Origin: Paramecium octaurelia
Lineage: Eukaryota > Ciliophora > Oligohymenophorea > Peniculida > Parameciidae
Length of the DNA: 64,000 nucleotides
Assembly: GCA_905182995.1 (NCBI GenBank)
Contig: CAJJDP010000026.1
Coordinates: 252,442 to 316,441 of the forward strand
Direction: 5' to 3'
Shown here: in pieces, positions 23,277 to 35,972 of the stretch
Numbering within the stretch: the first letter of the stretch is position 1
Layout of the letters: each line of letters starts with the position of its first letter
The notes under the pieces: generated by a model
Seen by the model: only the letters and a program-made list of their open reading frames with translations
Databases searched by the model: none
Told to the model about the DNA's origin: nothing
Position numbers and translations under genes: made by a program

Positions 23277-23457
23277 ATGTTCTCTTATGAATATAAAAAA
23301 TATATAGTATAGCTTGAAGAAGCACGTAGATTTAAATTTTAAAGTAATTCCTTCTAAAAGTGATCAAGTTGTCGAACGAACAATAAAAACTGTTCCTATG
23401 ACTCAAAAAATCATATTAAGGAAGTTGCTTATAAATTACCAAGCCATCATAGCTTGA
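23277..23457 (+). CDS. Tentative small protein (51 aa) or remnant
   Basis: ATG 23277 opens MFSYEYKKYIVQLEEARRFKF. A 25-nt GTA...AAG intron at 23344-23368 would lead to TGA 23455-23457. An alternative frame from about 23367 to 23594 also looks coding (Lys, His and Cys-rich) but is separated from this start by one TGA. The locus may therefore be a decayed gene rather than a functional short one. Confidence 0.35.
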
Positions 23458-23508
23458 AGCAATGTATCAAAAATGTGTATACTCAATAAAAACTTAAGTG
23501 TATTATTA

Positions 23509-23781
23509 ATGTTTAATAAATTATGTTTATATTAATTTGTAAATAACCGTTATTTGAAAGCATCTTTCTCATTATTGTTCTCAGGCTATTCATTTGAAAA
23601 TCGACCTATCTGTTAGGAAATCCAAATACAAAAGTTTTTTTGCCGTATTTTCTTATCACACAAAGTTATGGTCGATGAATCTGATCTTAATGAAAATAAA
23701 GGTCTTCATGTAATTTTGTTTGATTCAACTGAAAACTACCGAAGTGAAGAAGTTTATGATTGTCAATTCCATCTAGAATGA
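23509..23781 (+). CDS. Small hypothetical protein, 90 aa
   Basis: Continuous frame from ATG 23509 to TGA 23779. The first half is hydrophobic/aromatic with several Cys. The second half is acidic (VMVDESDLNENKGLHVILF) and looks genuinely coding. There is no homologue I recognise. Because neighbouring frames also carry coding-like scraps, it could be part of a larger broken gene. Confidence 0.4.
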
Positions 23782-24167
23782 TGATCCTCTCTGCTTTATA
23801 AATATTATTTAATGATATCTAGAATTGTTTATTTACTAAATTGTGTTTATTCAAGTATAACTTAATCATTTCTTCTAGAATAGTGATTAAAAATTAACAA
23901 ATATATATTAAATTTTAACATTTGAGTCATAGCAATAGGAAGAATTCTACCTTAACATTATTATGCAGAAACTTAGACATAATTTTGTTATTTCATATAA
24001 AAAAAGGATAGCATAACTCATAAATTTCAAAAGAATTTATACATTAACTAGAGGATTGAACTGACACATGGATCTCATAACAAGGCATATTTTAAGATCA
24101 GTTCTTTATGAGTTAGTAATGTTGCTATGTATTTGATGAGAATTTCATTTATTAAGAATATAAATTT
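23782..24167. other. AT-rich intergenic region
   Basis: No supportable gene; leads into the p24 gene. Nothing recognised. Confidence 0.5.
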
Positions 24168-24755
24168 ATGTTATTTTTTCTAATTTGCTTAGCAAATGCT
24201 GTAGATTTAAGATTCAAATTGCCAGCTCGATAAATAAGATGTTTTGGTGATAGACTATAAGAAAAGGAGATGATATAAGGGTTTGTGGAAGGAGAGTCAG
24301 CTGATTATAGTCTTAAAATAACTGATACAAGTGTGAATAAGTAGTTGTTGTACACGTATCATGAATTAACACAAAAGTTTACACAACTTTTCAATGAGAC
24401 AACATAGATTCAAATTTGTATTCATAATCTGGCTCACTATTAGATGAACATCTAGTTTTTCTATGAGCAGGGTATATAAGCAGAATTAGCATCAATGGAA
24501 GATTTGAAGGAAGTAGAGAAGTAAGTTAAATAATACAATAATACTTTGCAACACTTAAAGGTATAAAATTGAATTAATTAATAGTCTGCCCAATTGGATT
24601 TAGTATAATTGTAGACAAATAGGAATGAAAAGATGAATGTAATTTCTAGCAAAATAATATTTTTTTCGATAATAACTATTTTGTTAATGATAATTGTCAC
24701 CGTAATTTTTACAATAAAGGCAGCAAAAGTAATGAAATTGAAGAAATCTTATTGA
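24168..24755 (+). CDS. p24/emp24 family cargo receptor (GOLD domain)
   Basis: 187 aa; one 24-nt intron (24561-24584) that contains an in-frame TGA. A signal peptide (MLFFLICLANA) is followed by a GOLD domain with the conserved disulfide Cys pair (RCFGDRL near residue 25 and IQICIHN near 85). A luminal coiled coil (about 105-150), one transmembrane helix (about 155-178) and a short basic tail complete it. This is the full p24 layout and length. p24 proteins cycle between ER and Golgi in COPI/COPII vesicles and help export GPI-anchored cargo. The next gene encodes such a protein, though adjacency is probably chance. Confidence 0.9.
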
Positions 24756-24808
24756 TCATGTTTAATAATCACTTTAATTGCATTTATAAAGAATATACTA
24801 AATTATAT

Positions 24809-25696
24809 TCACTCTAATAATGTGAAAATTAGCACCATCATTATTATATTAAGAATTTAAGTATATCCCTGACAAGATGTGCAGCCATCATTTATCCACA
24901 TAGATCCACCATTTGTATTCTCAAAGCATTGTTCTTATGGCAATTCATCTATGCTTTATACACTCTAACACTTATCATCTGTCCAAATACAAACTGTGAT
25001 TTCAGTATATTAATAATTTGGAATAAATTTGCATGTTTCTTAGATAGTGAAACTGCCACAATCTCTAGATTAACATGTTCCATTTGACCAAATGCAAGCA
25101 TAAGTATCACACATTTCTTACCAATCCTTCGCGTTCTCGCAAATATCAAAATTCAATTTGGCTAAACATTCATTTGTTGATTATTTCCATCCACACTGTA
25201 CACTGTTTGATTATTAAGAATTGTTGCATATGGTTTTTGATTTCAATTTTCCACATTCTACATTAACCTTCTAAACACACTAGTATTGGCCATCTGCTTG
25301 TATAGCTGACGGTTCACATTAATTCTAACCTTTTGAATAACATTGTTCAGGTTCTGACACGAAAAACCCTTGACAGCTATTAAATAATATGCATTATTAT
25401 GAAGATGCCCAACCACAATTAGTTTGTTAATCACAGCTCTTTTAAGTACTGTAATCGCTACATTTAAATATGTAATCTGTGCATGTGCCATTTGACCATG
25501 AACATTCTCCGTAGCATTTATCTTATTTTCTATTTTCACATTTATTTTCAGAACATGCTTCATCCCAATAACAATTTATAAGTTCACATTAACTTTTTTC
25601 AGATATATCAGAACATAAGCATCTTTATTAGAGTGGTATTACAATTTGTCCCATTATTTGATAAGTTAAGATACATAAAATCAGGTTAATTTTCAT
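24809..25696 (-). CDS. Cys-rich surface protein, probably GPI-anchored, 295 aa
   Basis: Intronless frame with a signal peptide (MKINLILCILTYQIMG) and a hydrophobic C-terminal tail (ILNIIMMVLIFTLLE) after a small-residue region, the pattern of GPI anchoring. In between are about 30 cysteines in repeats of the Paramecium surface-antigen (PSA) type, with recurring CSWSNGTC/CIWSNGTC units, CELINCYW and CGW motifs. These proteins coat the cell and cilia; large members are the immobilisation antigens. At 295 aa it is a small member. It lies convergent with the p24 gene, with 53 bp between stops. Confidence 0.87.
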
Positions 25697-25823
25697 TAAA
25701 GTTATTTTTAGATTTTATATTCAAAGAAATATCAATCAAATATATGAGATCTTTTTGACTTCTATTTAAATATCAACGGTTTCTTTAGATTTTAAAATAA
25801 TCATATAATAAATATAATGATAT

Positions 25824-28800
25824 TCATAATGTTTTAAGAATGCTGATTGATTGTTAATCTAATAGATCTATTGGAATATTACTTAAAGACAATCTCATTA
25901 GCTATATTTGTTTTTGTTTTATTTTTATACAATATATAAATGTACATCCTGCAATTATGATTTCCAGAATTAAAGCGCATGCAAAATAAGCTTAAATTTC
26001 TATATCATTTTGATTGATAACTTAATAAGTTTTAGCAAGTATTTCCTCTTAGAATTTTATGAATGCTTTTTTTGTGTTTAGAAAATGCCTTGAAAATAAT
26101 ACAATAAATTCATGGGAATTTACAACGCTTATTTAAGCTTTGACATCCGGATCTTATTTCAGATTTTCCAATTCATAATTGAAAGTACTTTTAATAAATT
26201 TACTTAGACTTGAATATATCCCAGAGATGCCTTCACTTACATAATATTTATTCTAATCTTTTTAATTGGTAGAATTTGGACACACTATTGGGCAAAGATC
26301 ATTAAAGAATAGTTGATACAAAGTTGAATTATTTTATCTATCAACAGAATCATCATTAACTAATCCCTTAAGTATTTGTTCTTCAGATTCTATAAAATTT
26401 TGATATAAAATAGAGTAAAATGTTAAATTCGTTGTTCTAATAGCTATAAGTTTTTAGTTAACCAAATTTTTTTAAACTGTTATTGATTCATTAATTCTAT
26501 TATTCTGCATATAGAGTCTTTGACATTTTACTCTAACAGATTGAGTAATCATGGAATCAATTGTAACTGAAAATTAAAAGAATTCAGACATCAATTCATA
26601 TTAAGGAGTTAATTATGTTTACTATATTTAATTAAAAAAGTACCCACCAAGACAGAAACTTAATATGAATACTTGAACAGATATAATCATTAAGAGAATG
26701 GAGAGTAGAGAAAATCTACTTTAAGCAATTCTCGAGCATAGAAGTGTATGCTTATTTATTTTTGATTGTATTTGCATTTGATCAGATTTTATGGATTGAA
26801 ACATCAAATGAACGTAATCTGCTTTTTTCCAACTTGTAACAGTATGTTCAATTAAGATCTCTCTTATTAATTAAAGCCTCTACACTATTAGATGAACATC
26901 CTTTTCTAAAAGTCTACAATTTAAGTATATTATCTTCTTAAAATAATTGAATATTTGATGAAAATAGATGATCTATACCCAAAATAAAAAGATTATTGTG
27001 AAGAGTGCAACCAAAAGGTATTTAAGTATATTATTTTCATCATAAATCATATCTTCAAAAAAGGTTTACACAATCAACTAAATTAAGTCAGAATACAGGG
27101 ATATACTTTCCTATAGATTAGCATACAAGTACAAGGATGAAATAATCTCTGATTCATTCATCTAATATTTTGCAAAGATTTAACCTTTTTATGTGAAATA
27201 TTATAATTTCTCTATTAAAACACTATACATATAAGTGAATGACACATTCATTTGATCTGCTGTATTTATGAAACTGATATTTAATGTAGGAAAGTAGTCT
27301 AGTTTCTCTATTTCTAAAAAGACTGGATAATATTTGCTTAGATCTTCAAGGAGCGTATTATTTTTATTGATTGTTTCTATGTCATTAATTAATTCTTCAC
27401 TATAATCAACAATTTAAAGCTTTTACAATTCAAAAATCATATTGTGAACATACAATTAACAATAGTAAGAGTTATACAAATATGGAGCCATTATAGCATC
27501 GATCTATTCAATTGCATGGAGATTGTTATTATGAATTGTAATCATAGGAAATACGTTAAAGACTAATATCGAGGCGATAATCATTAGGTCAAAGATGATG
27601 ATCATTTTAAGTGAATAAAGTAATCTGTTTGATTTGTATACACTTTTCACAAGATCCTATTTGTAATTGATTAAGTTAGAAGCTATAGAGTTCACAGAAT
27701 TAACAGCATCCATTTCATTGATATCCTACTTGCGTTTTTCTTAGATTTAATCAATAATGTTCTTTCTTTTGGTTATTTTTTCTGAACTTTTATGTTCTTC
27801 TTCATGCTACTTCTCTTTAACCATAAATTGCTTTTAACTTTAATTTTTATTAGCCTTGATAATTTTCATTTCCTCCTCTATGCTTTTTAGATCTTCATTT
27901 AAACTCTTTTATTTGATTATCTAAAATATAGCTTTTTGGGATTATGGCTCCATGAATTATTTATTGTTTCTCATAGTCAATTCATTTTTTTGCTATTCAT
28001 ATCTCCCTTTAGTATTAGAAACTTCAGGATTTATTTTTAAAGGAGGGTCAATTTATGTCAAATCATTATACTCCACCTTCTTGTAACTCTCCTCTTAAAT
28101 GGAGCTCAAGTCAACTGGATCTGGTTCAAATGCATCATTAGTTTTCATTTCAATATCTGATGAATAATCTAAACCGGATGATAAGTCTGCTTTGAATATA
28201 TCCAAAATTTCTAAAGTAAACATTGGCATAGTTTTATAATGGCCAATTAACTAATAATGAAGTTGACATATGATTTCAAAATTGATGGTTTTCAATTTGT
28301 GATTTATTTATTGTTTACAAGAATCTTAATACTCTTGGAGAAACATTTCTGTTTTGTGATTTTTAGTATCTTCATAAAGTGTCCAAAGACCATCATAATA
28401 TCCCTTATGTTTAGATGAATTAATTGGTCTGTCAAACTACTATTTAATCGGACTACTGATCATCAAAAGAATCCTTTCTTCATAAGGAAGATTATCAAAT
28501 TCAGAATTGGTATGATTGTTAACCAAATAGAAAATATTGGGAATAATCTGAAATATATACCCAGCGTTCAAAATTTCTGGTGTGATGGTTGGATCTATTG
28601 AATGAAATACTTTATACAATAATTAAGTGACTCCAAGTATCTTACCTTTGGAATCAAACAGTATGTATAAGGATGTTTCTTTATTTTTGGCAAAGGCAGC
28701 AGTAATGACATAATCATCATAGCTAATAAAGAAGTTATCAATAGTGATGCTGGCTGGAATGAGTAGATCATATTTATCTTTGAGAAAGATAGTTCTACAT

Positions 28801-30659
28801 TTCCCAAAAAGAATACTATGACCTAAAATCTAAAATCTCTCAATGTATTAATCATGAACAGATGCACAAAAGTTTGGCATCAATTAGTTGATATGTTTAA
28901 TCTCATGGAAATCTAATTCATTTTCATAACCCCAAAACTGTGCCAATTAATCACTATTGGTCTTAATTATAAATCCTTAGGCTTTAACGATGCTAGTGTA
29001 CAATAAAACAACTTTATTTTCCAGGATACTGCAATTTAAGAGTTTTCCATCTTGTTGTGTTTCCTATCTAAGCATCTCAATAATGAGTTTCTACATTTTT
29101 GTGGCCTAAACCTAATCGTTTCTGACTACACAAAAATAGATTTCAAGCATCTTCAATTCAATAACAGTCTTAACATTTTAAATTTCATCTAGATCTTAAG
29201 AGAATAGATTTGTGAGAAAGTTGTTGAAATCATTCATTACTTGACTACATTTGATTGTGTGTTCAAAGAGTCTTTCATAATTTGAAAGATCTGACAATAA
29301 TTTATTCCAGTACTCCAGTTTTCTATTGAGGACTTCTATGATTTTGGGGTAGAATTAATCTTTCATCAAACAAGCAATATATATATCCTTTGTTTTTAAA
29401 TCCCTTTCATCATAATATTGAGTAGATCTAATTTGTTTAGTAATTCTATTCTAAACGTCTCTCACTCTCTTCCATAATTTCTTATCTATGTTTGGGAAGC
29501 ATATTTAAAAATAAATTGTATGATCATCAATGGCATTATAGTACTATTTTAGTCTACAGAAGGCTGTTAATGCAGCTTTTTATAAGGATAAGAAATTAAT
29601 TAAGGCTAATTCTAAGATTTCGTAATCTAATTTTATTTGCTTATTTTTAATGATTGAGTTTTCAAGTATGCAAATAATGGTTTCAGTTAAATTGCTTTAA
29701 TGTTTAAATTTGCAATTCTACTTATGTTGATTAATCAATATTGTCTTATAAAAATTTGATGCCAAGTATAACTATTAGGTTTGGACCAAGACAAAATACT
29801 AATCAAAGGTTTGCTTTTTAGAACATTTCTCTATAATAATTTATGACAATGCCACTGAGAATGTACCGAATAGGAAGTATGAATAAAATAAATTGTTCTC
29901 TGATTATTGGATAATTGATACACTGGTGATTATAATGAGAGTGTATTGTAGCATGGAACATTGAAATACAAATGAATTGAACATAGGCTTGTAGGGATGA
30001 AATGCATAGACATCAACTATTTAGACTATTGTTGAAAAATGAAGCAAAATCAATCTAATTAAATAAAACTGAAAGTTCATGTAGCAAAGAGTATCAATAG
30101 CTATAGAAACAAGTGTAAGATTAGTATACTTTCTTATAAATGGATTATTATGTAAGAATTTAGTTGCTCTGTTAAAGTATAAATTTATAAAAGATTGGAG
30201 TAACAATAAAAAAATAGCTACAATTGAAAGGGTTGGATCTGATTCAAAATCTATGAGTATTGAAACTTGAGGCATAAAAAAGATATGCCAAGTGACATTA
30301 TTATAATAGTACATCAATTTTATCCGCATAAAGCTCATCACTAAACAACAACCATTCAATATGATGAGTATTATTTTTAGTATAATTGCATTCTGCTGAA
30401 ATATCGTTGATAAAATCTATTAAGGTATTTTGATCTTAAAGTCTTCATAAGTCCACACTCCCCATCCATCTTCCGGTAATAAATAATGAAGTCGGAACAT
30501 AAATTAAAATATTATAGTGGCCCTGAATAAATTCTCAGTCAATTCCACTTTTGGGGCTGTTGTCATTAGGTCCAAATATAGACCCATCAATTCCTATATT
30601 TTCTACACAAACTTTTCTGTCAATGATCCCTTAATATTTAATATACTATACTTACTCAT
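25824..30659 (-). CDS. Large multispanning PAS-domain protein (ciliate Tmc/tiny-macrocysts type), 1611 aa
   Basis: 4836-bp frame without a TGA or needed intron. The N-terminal 330 residues are polytopic, with hydrophobic segments such as LSIVAIFLLLLQSFINLYF. A helical cytosolic region follows, then a PAS-like domain at about 545-680 (KAQGFIIKTNSDQLAQFWGY ... LMPNFCASVHD). A Lys/Glu/Gln-rich coiled region (about 870-980) precedes a C-terminal block with membrane helices near 1023, 1223, 1323 and 1566, separated by large extracytoplasmic loops. This layout is typical of a family greatly expanded in ciliates and also found in Dictyostelium. A role in mechanical, osmotic or redox sensing is proposed for relatives. 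Starts 30 bp from the divergent B-box gene. Confidence 0.8.
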
Positions 30660-30688
30660 TTTCTTTTTTTCTTTATTATTATAATTAT

Positions 30689-32533
30689 ATGATTCGTTGC
30701 TTTAATCATGGCAAGATGTCAACCATGGTATGCACTACAAAAGGTTGCCAACATAAAACCTTATGTTCCGATTGCATAGTCACACACCCTAAAAATCATC
30801 TGGCTGCAATCCTACCATTACGAGATTTCGATCCTTCTAGTTACTCTGTACCCAAAACCATTGCCAGTATGAATATTGAGTCTAATAGAAGAGGATTTGA
30901 GCATTGTAAGATAGAGAATGTCAATGTTGTAGAATCATTTGATTCAAACCAGAGAAATTCGAAAGTCTGAATGTAAGAGGTTATAAAAACACATTGTCAA
31001 CTACTTTACAGATGAGTTAGATTGTATATTTAACCACCTATCAAATAGCTTTTATTAAAGGTGTTATACTTTAAATTGAATCATTTTACAATGAAAAACA
31101 TACCAAAATCGCAGAAGTTACTCAAAATTGCGAGGAACATATCAATAAGTTAAATTCAATTATTAATGGAGAAGTAGATGATTCAAGAAAATTTGATTTC
31201 TTATTAGATTTGCAAGAGAAATTATTACAAGTTATTGTACCTACTCTTACGAAATAAGCAGAAGACTTAAGCAGATTGAGCATAAGCAGTGATATCTTAA
31301 TAAATTAAAATTTTGAAAAAGCTATTTAAGTTGTAATAGAGAAGGCCTTTGTTGTCAGCAATATATTAAACACTGAGAAGAAACCCGTTGTAATGGATGA
31401 ACCTGAATATGATTCTTTGTCCATCTTCAAGGTCAATCTAAAAAATTAATAAAAGAATCTCGACTTCTATAAGTCATCCATTCAACCGTATTTGCACTCT
31501 GATTTACTAGGAAAAGAGTACAAAGTTCCTTAAAGTTCTGATTTTGTTCCGAAGTAATAAATTATCTTAATAAAGAACAGTTCCAAAAGATGCTCCTTAA
31601 TTAAATGGTCTACCTTTCGAAATCTTTATAAGCTAGTAGAAACATTTGAACACTGTTATATAAGGTCACTTAGACATAGTTACTGCTGTTTGTGTTTTGA
31701 ATTTAAATTAAATTGCCTCTGCTGGAGGTGAGGGAGTATTGAAATTTTGGGATATAGATTCATAAATTTGTTTAGGAACAATCGAAGCTCATAAAGGCGA
31801 AATTTGGTGTTTGTGTGCAATTACTGATGACTTTAATTAAGATGTAGCTGAGAAATTGGTTTCAGGAGGGAATGATAGGTTGATACATATTTGGAATGTT
31901 TAATATATGACCTTGGAGTTTACCTTAGTTGGTCATCTGGACATTGTGAAAAGTCTGTGTTATCTAAGAAAGTTTTAGTATATCTGTTCTGGAGGCGGGG
32001 ATTACAGAATTAAGATATGGAATAGAGACAAATGTTTTTATACAATTGAAGATGCTCATAAAAAGATTGTTAGAACTATCATTTAATTAGATGACGATAA
32101 TTTTGCATCTGGAGGGGATTGTTTCATTAAAATTTGGAGTGCATTCAAGGGGTAATTGAAGTATGAACTGGCTCATGGAGATGATGTTTATTGTTTGAAG
32201 GAATTACCAAATTAAATGTTGGCCAGTGGAGGAGCTGATAGAATAATCATTATCTGGAATTTAAGAGGTGGTTTTAAAGCTCATAAATTATAGGCGCATA
32301 ATGAAACTATTACTTGTTTAGGGTTTCATAAGTATTTATTCAGTGCAGGAATTGACAAGACTTTAAGGGTATGGGAAATCAAAGATTAAGCGACTCTAAT
32401 GAAGAGTATTAAAGTCCATACAGAATAAATTAGTTGCATGGCTGTAAATCAATATAGAGAATTAATTCTTACTGGTAGTTGGGACAAAAGAGTTAGAATA
32501 GTATCCTTAGAATATGTTATTTAGAGAAAATGA
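30689..32533 (+). CDS. B-box-type zinc finger plus WD40 propeller protein, 591 aa
   Basis: Three introns (30867-30888, 31024-31048, 31554-31575). Residues 1-40 carry a B-box-like Cys/His set (RCFNHGK, MVCTTKGCQ, LCSDCIVTHPKNH). A long coiled coil (about 60-240) follows. Then seven WD repeats from about residue 310 to the end, for example GHLDIVTAVCVL ... LKFWDI, LIHIWNV, IKIWNR, IKIWSA, IIIIWNL and LRVWEI. It resembles a ciliate-type TRIM protein with a WD40 instead of a SPRY end and no RING, so ligase activity is doubtful. Probably a scaffold. The frame shifts between exons are only resolved by these introns. Confidence 0.85.
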
Positions 32534-32734
32534 TTATAAAATTTATTCATTTATGATATGATAGAACAATTTAAAGTAATATAAATATATTATTTCTTAA
32601 TTTAATATTTTTAGATGTTTTTTTTACACTGTTAGTAAATTAAGTCTTTTCAAGCTTTTACGAAAGTTATATGATATTTTTTCATGTAATTTAAAAGAGA
32701 TAGTGTTATATACTATTTTTATTAATAATAATAA

Positions 32735-33585
32735 TCAATCTTTAAAGCAATATAAAAAACTTCTGGTCTGTATTTGCATATATCCATAAATAATTTAATT
32801 TGGTTGTAACTTGTGTTTTCCTTCTAAAGTTTCAAACAAAAGCTATATCTGTTAAATAACTCATAAAAATCATACCTATATCAATAAATATAAAGTCATT
32901 ATTCCTTAAAAATATAATATACTGATAACAGATTAATACATAGAACAAATGGTTGATCCAGCTTCATGACATTTAGGTAAAAAAATTATTAAATATATGA
33001 TTGCAACTAAGAATGCAACAATATATTGAATAATTTGAAAATCTATAAAATTTAATGGAATTTTATTACTTCTTTCCATCAAATAATTAGTAAAATAAAG
33101 GTAGACAATATTCATTGGATATGCTACTATTAGATTGATTATTGCCAACATCAAATAATTGATTTAATAAGACAATTAATCAAAGTCCTGAAAAACTTGA
33201 TAAAATTAAGAGGGAAATGGTACAAATGATATGAAGAATAATATAAAAAAAGAATATAAACCTAAACTTATCATAAATTTCTACATAATGAGTTCTTAAA
33301 TTTTGTACTTTTGCGATAACATCGAAATAATACTATCATGATTGGATAGAATAGCAAAATCAATAAAGACAATTCTAGTCTTTCTTTAATTTTTATATTA
33401 TTCAAATAAAATTAGTAACGTAGTCCATTAAATAGAGTCTGTAAAACATTTATGATCATGATCTTTATCATAAAAGTTTTCATATTGTCGTTATGAACTC
33501 GATATTTTTTCTAGGATCCTTATTCCTTAGCATTGACTCCATCTCTATCGTTTGATTGGAGTTGAGCATTATCTTCCTAATCCAT
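32735..33585 (-). CDS. Multi-pass membrane protein, possibly divergent Lifeguard/BI-1 (TMBIM) type
   Basis: 266 aa, introns 33262-33284 and 32849-32875 (CAG end). A polar N-terminus of about 35 residues precedes six or seven hydrophobic segments (for example IMIINVLQTLFNGL, LELSLLILLFYPIMIVLF, LMLAIINLIVAYPMNIVYLY, IIQYIVAFLVAIIYLIIF). It ends LEGKHKLQPNQIIYGYMQI and a final short hydrophobic stretch. Length, the charged start of TM1 (KTFMIKIM) and the GK-loop before the last segment are where Lifeguard/BI-1 proteins have theirs. The diagnostic acidic pair of that family is not obvious, so the assignment is tentative. Lifeguard proteins are ER/Golgi Ca2+ leak channels. Confidence 0.55.
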
Positions 33586-33959
33586 AGAATAATTAATAAT
33601 TTATTATAATATATAAAGAATAGAACTATAGCCAATTTTTATTATAAATTTAGTTGGAATTAAATGATTCTCAAGCTAGACTTAATTCATTATAAACAAA
33701 ATATGAAAACAATTTAGACTTACTTTATATTATGAAATATTTTATTCTTTTGATTATAAACCTTTAAATAAAATCACAACTGAACAACTTTATTTTCATA
33801 ATACATTATAATTATTAAGGTTATCTATCTATTAAAGAGATATTTATAGACCAAGGTTTGTTAGACCTAATATAACATCATTATGTTATTTAAATATTAT
33901 ATAGATAAATGTAAAATATATTTTCCAACTTTATTACATCTCATAAGTTATGAACGCTT
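33586..33959. other. AT-rich intergenic region
   Basis: No supportable gene; AT-rich and featureless to my eye. Confidence 0.5.
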
Positions 33960-34366
33960 ACTTGCTTGTATCCAAAAAAATTAAATTTTAACCATTTCTG
34001 ATAGTGCTCCGCTAATAATAAATCAATTGCAGCCTAATTTCTCTGGAACTTTAAATGCACCATTGTTATGTTTTTAAAGAATATGTATGTGTTTTAAGTA
34101 AAACTATTATCACATTTTCTTTATTATATTGGATTTTGGCTTGGCAATAGTCTTCAGAACCATTTTTTTGTTAATTATAATTGCTTATCTAGATTTTCCT
34201 AAAAATCCTTCTTCAAATTCAAACACTCAAAGTGTGTCAAGCATTTTAGGCATCTTTCAAAAATTTGATCTTATTACTAGGTTATGAGATGCTGGCTGGT
34301 TAATACTAAATAGAAATTTATCCTTTATAATTTCTTAAATTATTAATCCAGTGATTTAAAACTCAT
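33960..34366 (-). CDS. Tentative small gene, 3' structure unresolved
   Basis: ATG 34366 starts MSFKSLDQQFKKLQRINFYL. Two candidate introns, 34277-34306 (30 nt) and 34199-34226 (28 nt), join it to a segment with IFERCLKCLTHFEK and NGSEDYCQAKIQYNKENV. This could be a small Cys-motif (mitochondrial CHCH-like) protein. Beyond about 34120 two frames remain open (one with QAAIDLLLAEHYQKWLKF), and I could not connect them with a short intron. Either the gene ends differently from my reading or it is decaying. Confidence 0.35.
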
Positions 34367-34439
34367 ATTGAGATTTCAAATGATAATATCAACATATTTG
34401 AAAATCCATTAATCAGATTCTCTTTTTTACAATATATAT

Positions 34440-34990
34440 ATATATATCAATGGCAGCGTTGCAAGCAGCTAATATTTTTCAGATGGACTTAAGCTTAATG
34501 CTGTAATTCATGCAGTATCTCGCTTAAATTCCTCCTAACAATTTAATTCATTTTATTCCCATTCTACTATCCGAATTTATATACATCCAGTTGCATCTCC
34601 ACAAAATAGAATTGATTCCTTTTAATTCAACTCTGCTCAAAATAAGAATGGGTGCAATCCATCTTTAGCTGATTTAATTAGTGGATTTGATGATCTCCAT
34701 TCATATTAGGATGTATATTTCCAAAATTAGAAATGTGATTTATGTTAAATAAAGCTGGGATACTTTTTACTAAAAATTAATCCTTAAACTCAACATCTAA
34801 AGTGATGATTTTAATTTCATTTTACCATTATTTTAATTAAATAATAAATTTTTGCTTTATTTGACAAATCGCTATTCAACAATATCTATGCTTTTGAGGC
34901 ATACTATTTTCATCACGATGATCATAAACAAATTTAAATTTAATTTAAGTTATCTCCTTCTGTGTAAAATCAATAGATATTCTATAAATG
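34440..34990 (+). pseudogene. Probable decayed gene with paired TGA stops
   Basis: One frame reads protein-like on both sides of a TGA-TGA pair near 34805. Before it is a balanced Ser/Asn/Gln/His/Pro-containing stretch ending NPQTQHLK. After it comes FALFDKSLFNNIYAFEAYYF and HHDDHKQIQIQFKLSPSV, to TGA near 34990. No AG acceptor lies close enough after the stops to allow a normal intron, and no convincing ATG precedes the frame (an ATG at 34451 is in another frame). I interpret it as an inactivated gene. Confidence 0.35.
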
Positions 34991-35972
34991 AAATATTATA
35001 ATTAGTGTATTAACATCAAATTATTTTTTTTGTTATTAGTTGAAATATGTAAATTTTTATGTTAATCATTTTGATTAATTTATTTTATCCAAAAAATTAA
35101 TTATTCACATTATATTCTAGGTATAACAGATTTCAGCAAATTTGATTAATAAAAAATATGCTTTTAACCACTAGATTCTTCATGAAAAACAATATCTACA
35201 TATCTAAGGTAAGATATTATAATTTTAGGTTTTATAAGATTGCTATTTAGTTATATTAAACATCTAGAATAATTAAAGTTAATTTTTTTTGATTTTTTGG
35301 AAGTCTTAGTTAAAGTTATAAATTGAAAATTTTTTATATGAGTATTCATTTTAATATGATTTTGAGATAAATGGTTCTCCATCAAGACTTCAATTAAATC
35401 GATGTATAATAAGGTTTTGAGAAGGGTGGTGAGACTTTTTGATCCCTTGATTTATCTCAACCATCCTCAAAATGATCAGAAATGATTTCTAATTACTTGT
35501 TAATATTAGGTTTCCATTCTTAAAAACCTTTTCAGTTAATTTTTGGCTAAATCATGTAGTTCCTAAGAAAGATTGTATTTTGAATTATATCTTCTCCAAG
35601 CTATCAATAGATTTGGGAAGAACTACTAGTCTAATTTTACTAGAGTAATTTATTAATAAATTAAATAATTTATATATAATCTTGTATTATTTTTTAATAT
35701 TTATGAGACATGTTATAAGATATTTAAAGTTCTTAGAAGTTTTGGAAGTTATTAAATCTTCTATGGATGATAGTTAATTATAAATACTGTTATTTTAAGT
35801 AATTTAATCATTACATAAGAAAAGTAAAAACAGTTTAATGATTCTCTATGTTCTAAGAATATTACAACATAGAAATATCATTAAAAAATGACTTCTCAAT
35901 CAAAAAATATCAGTACAGGAATAAGTTTATTTTATTGATTAAATTCTTTGAAAAAAGTTTCCTATTAATTTA
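34991..35972. other. AT-rich intergenic region
   Basis: Almost 1 kb, extremely AT-rich, with no frame of coding character. It precedes the giant secreted-protein gene and presumably holds its promoter. Confidence 0.6.

Noticed and set aside
24809..25696. Cys-rich protein as a toxin or secreted venom-like peptide
   Set aside because: Signal peptide, WSNGTC repeats and a hydrophobic C-terminal tail fit a ciliate surface antigen much better.
32950..33154. Short minus-strand hydrophobic ORF as a stand-alone gene
   Set aside because: It is an internal part of the spliced 266-aa multi-pass protein gene.
34451..35043. Plus-strand 200-codon frame from ATG 34451
   Set aside because: Composition is dominated by Ile/Leu/Phe from AT-rich sequence; an overlapping frame is more protein-like, so I recorded the locus as a probable pseudogene instead.
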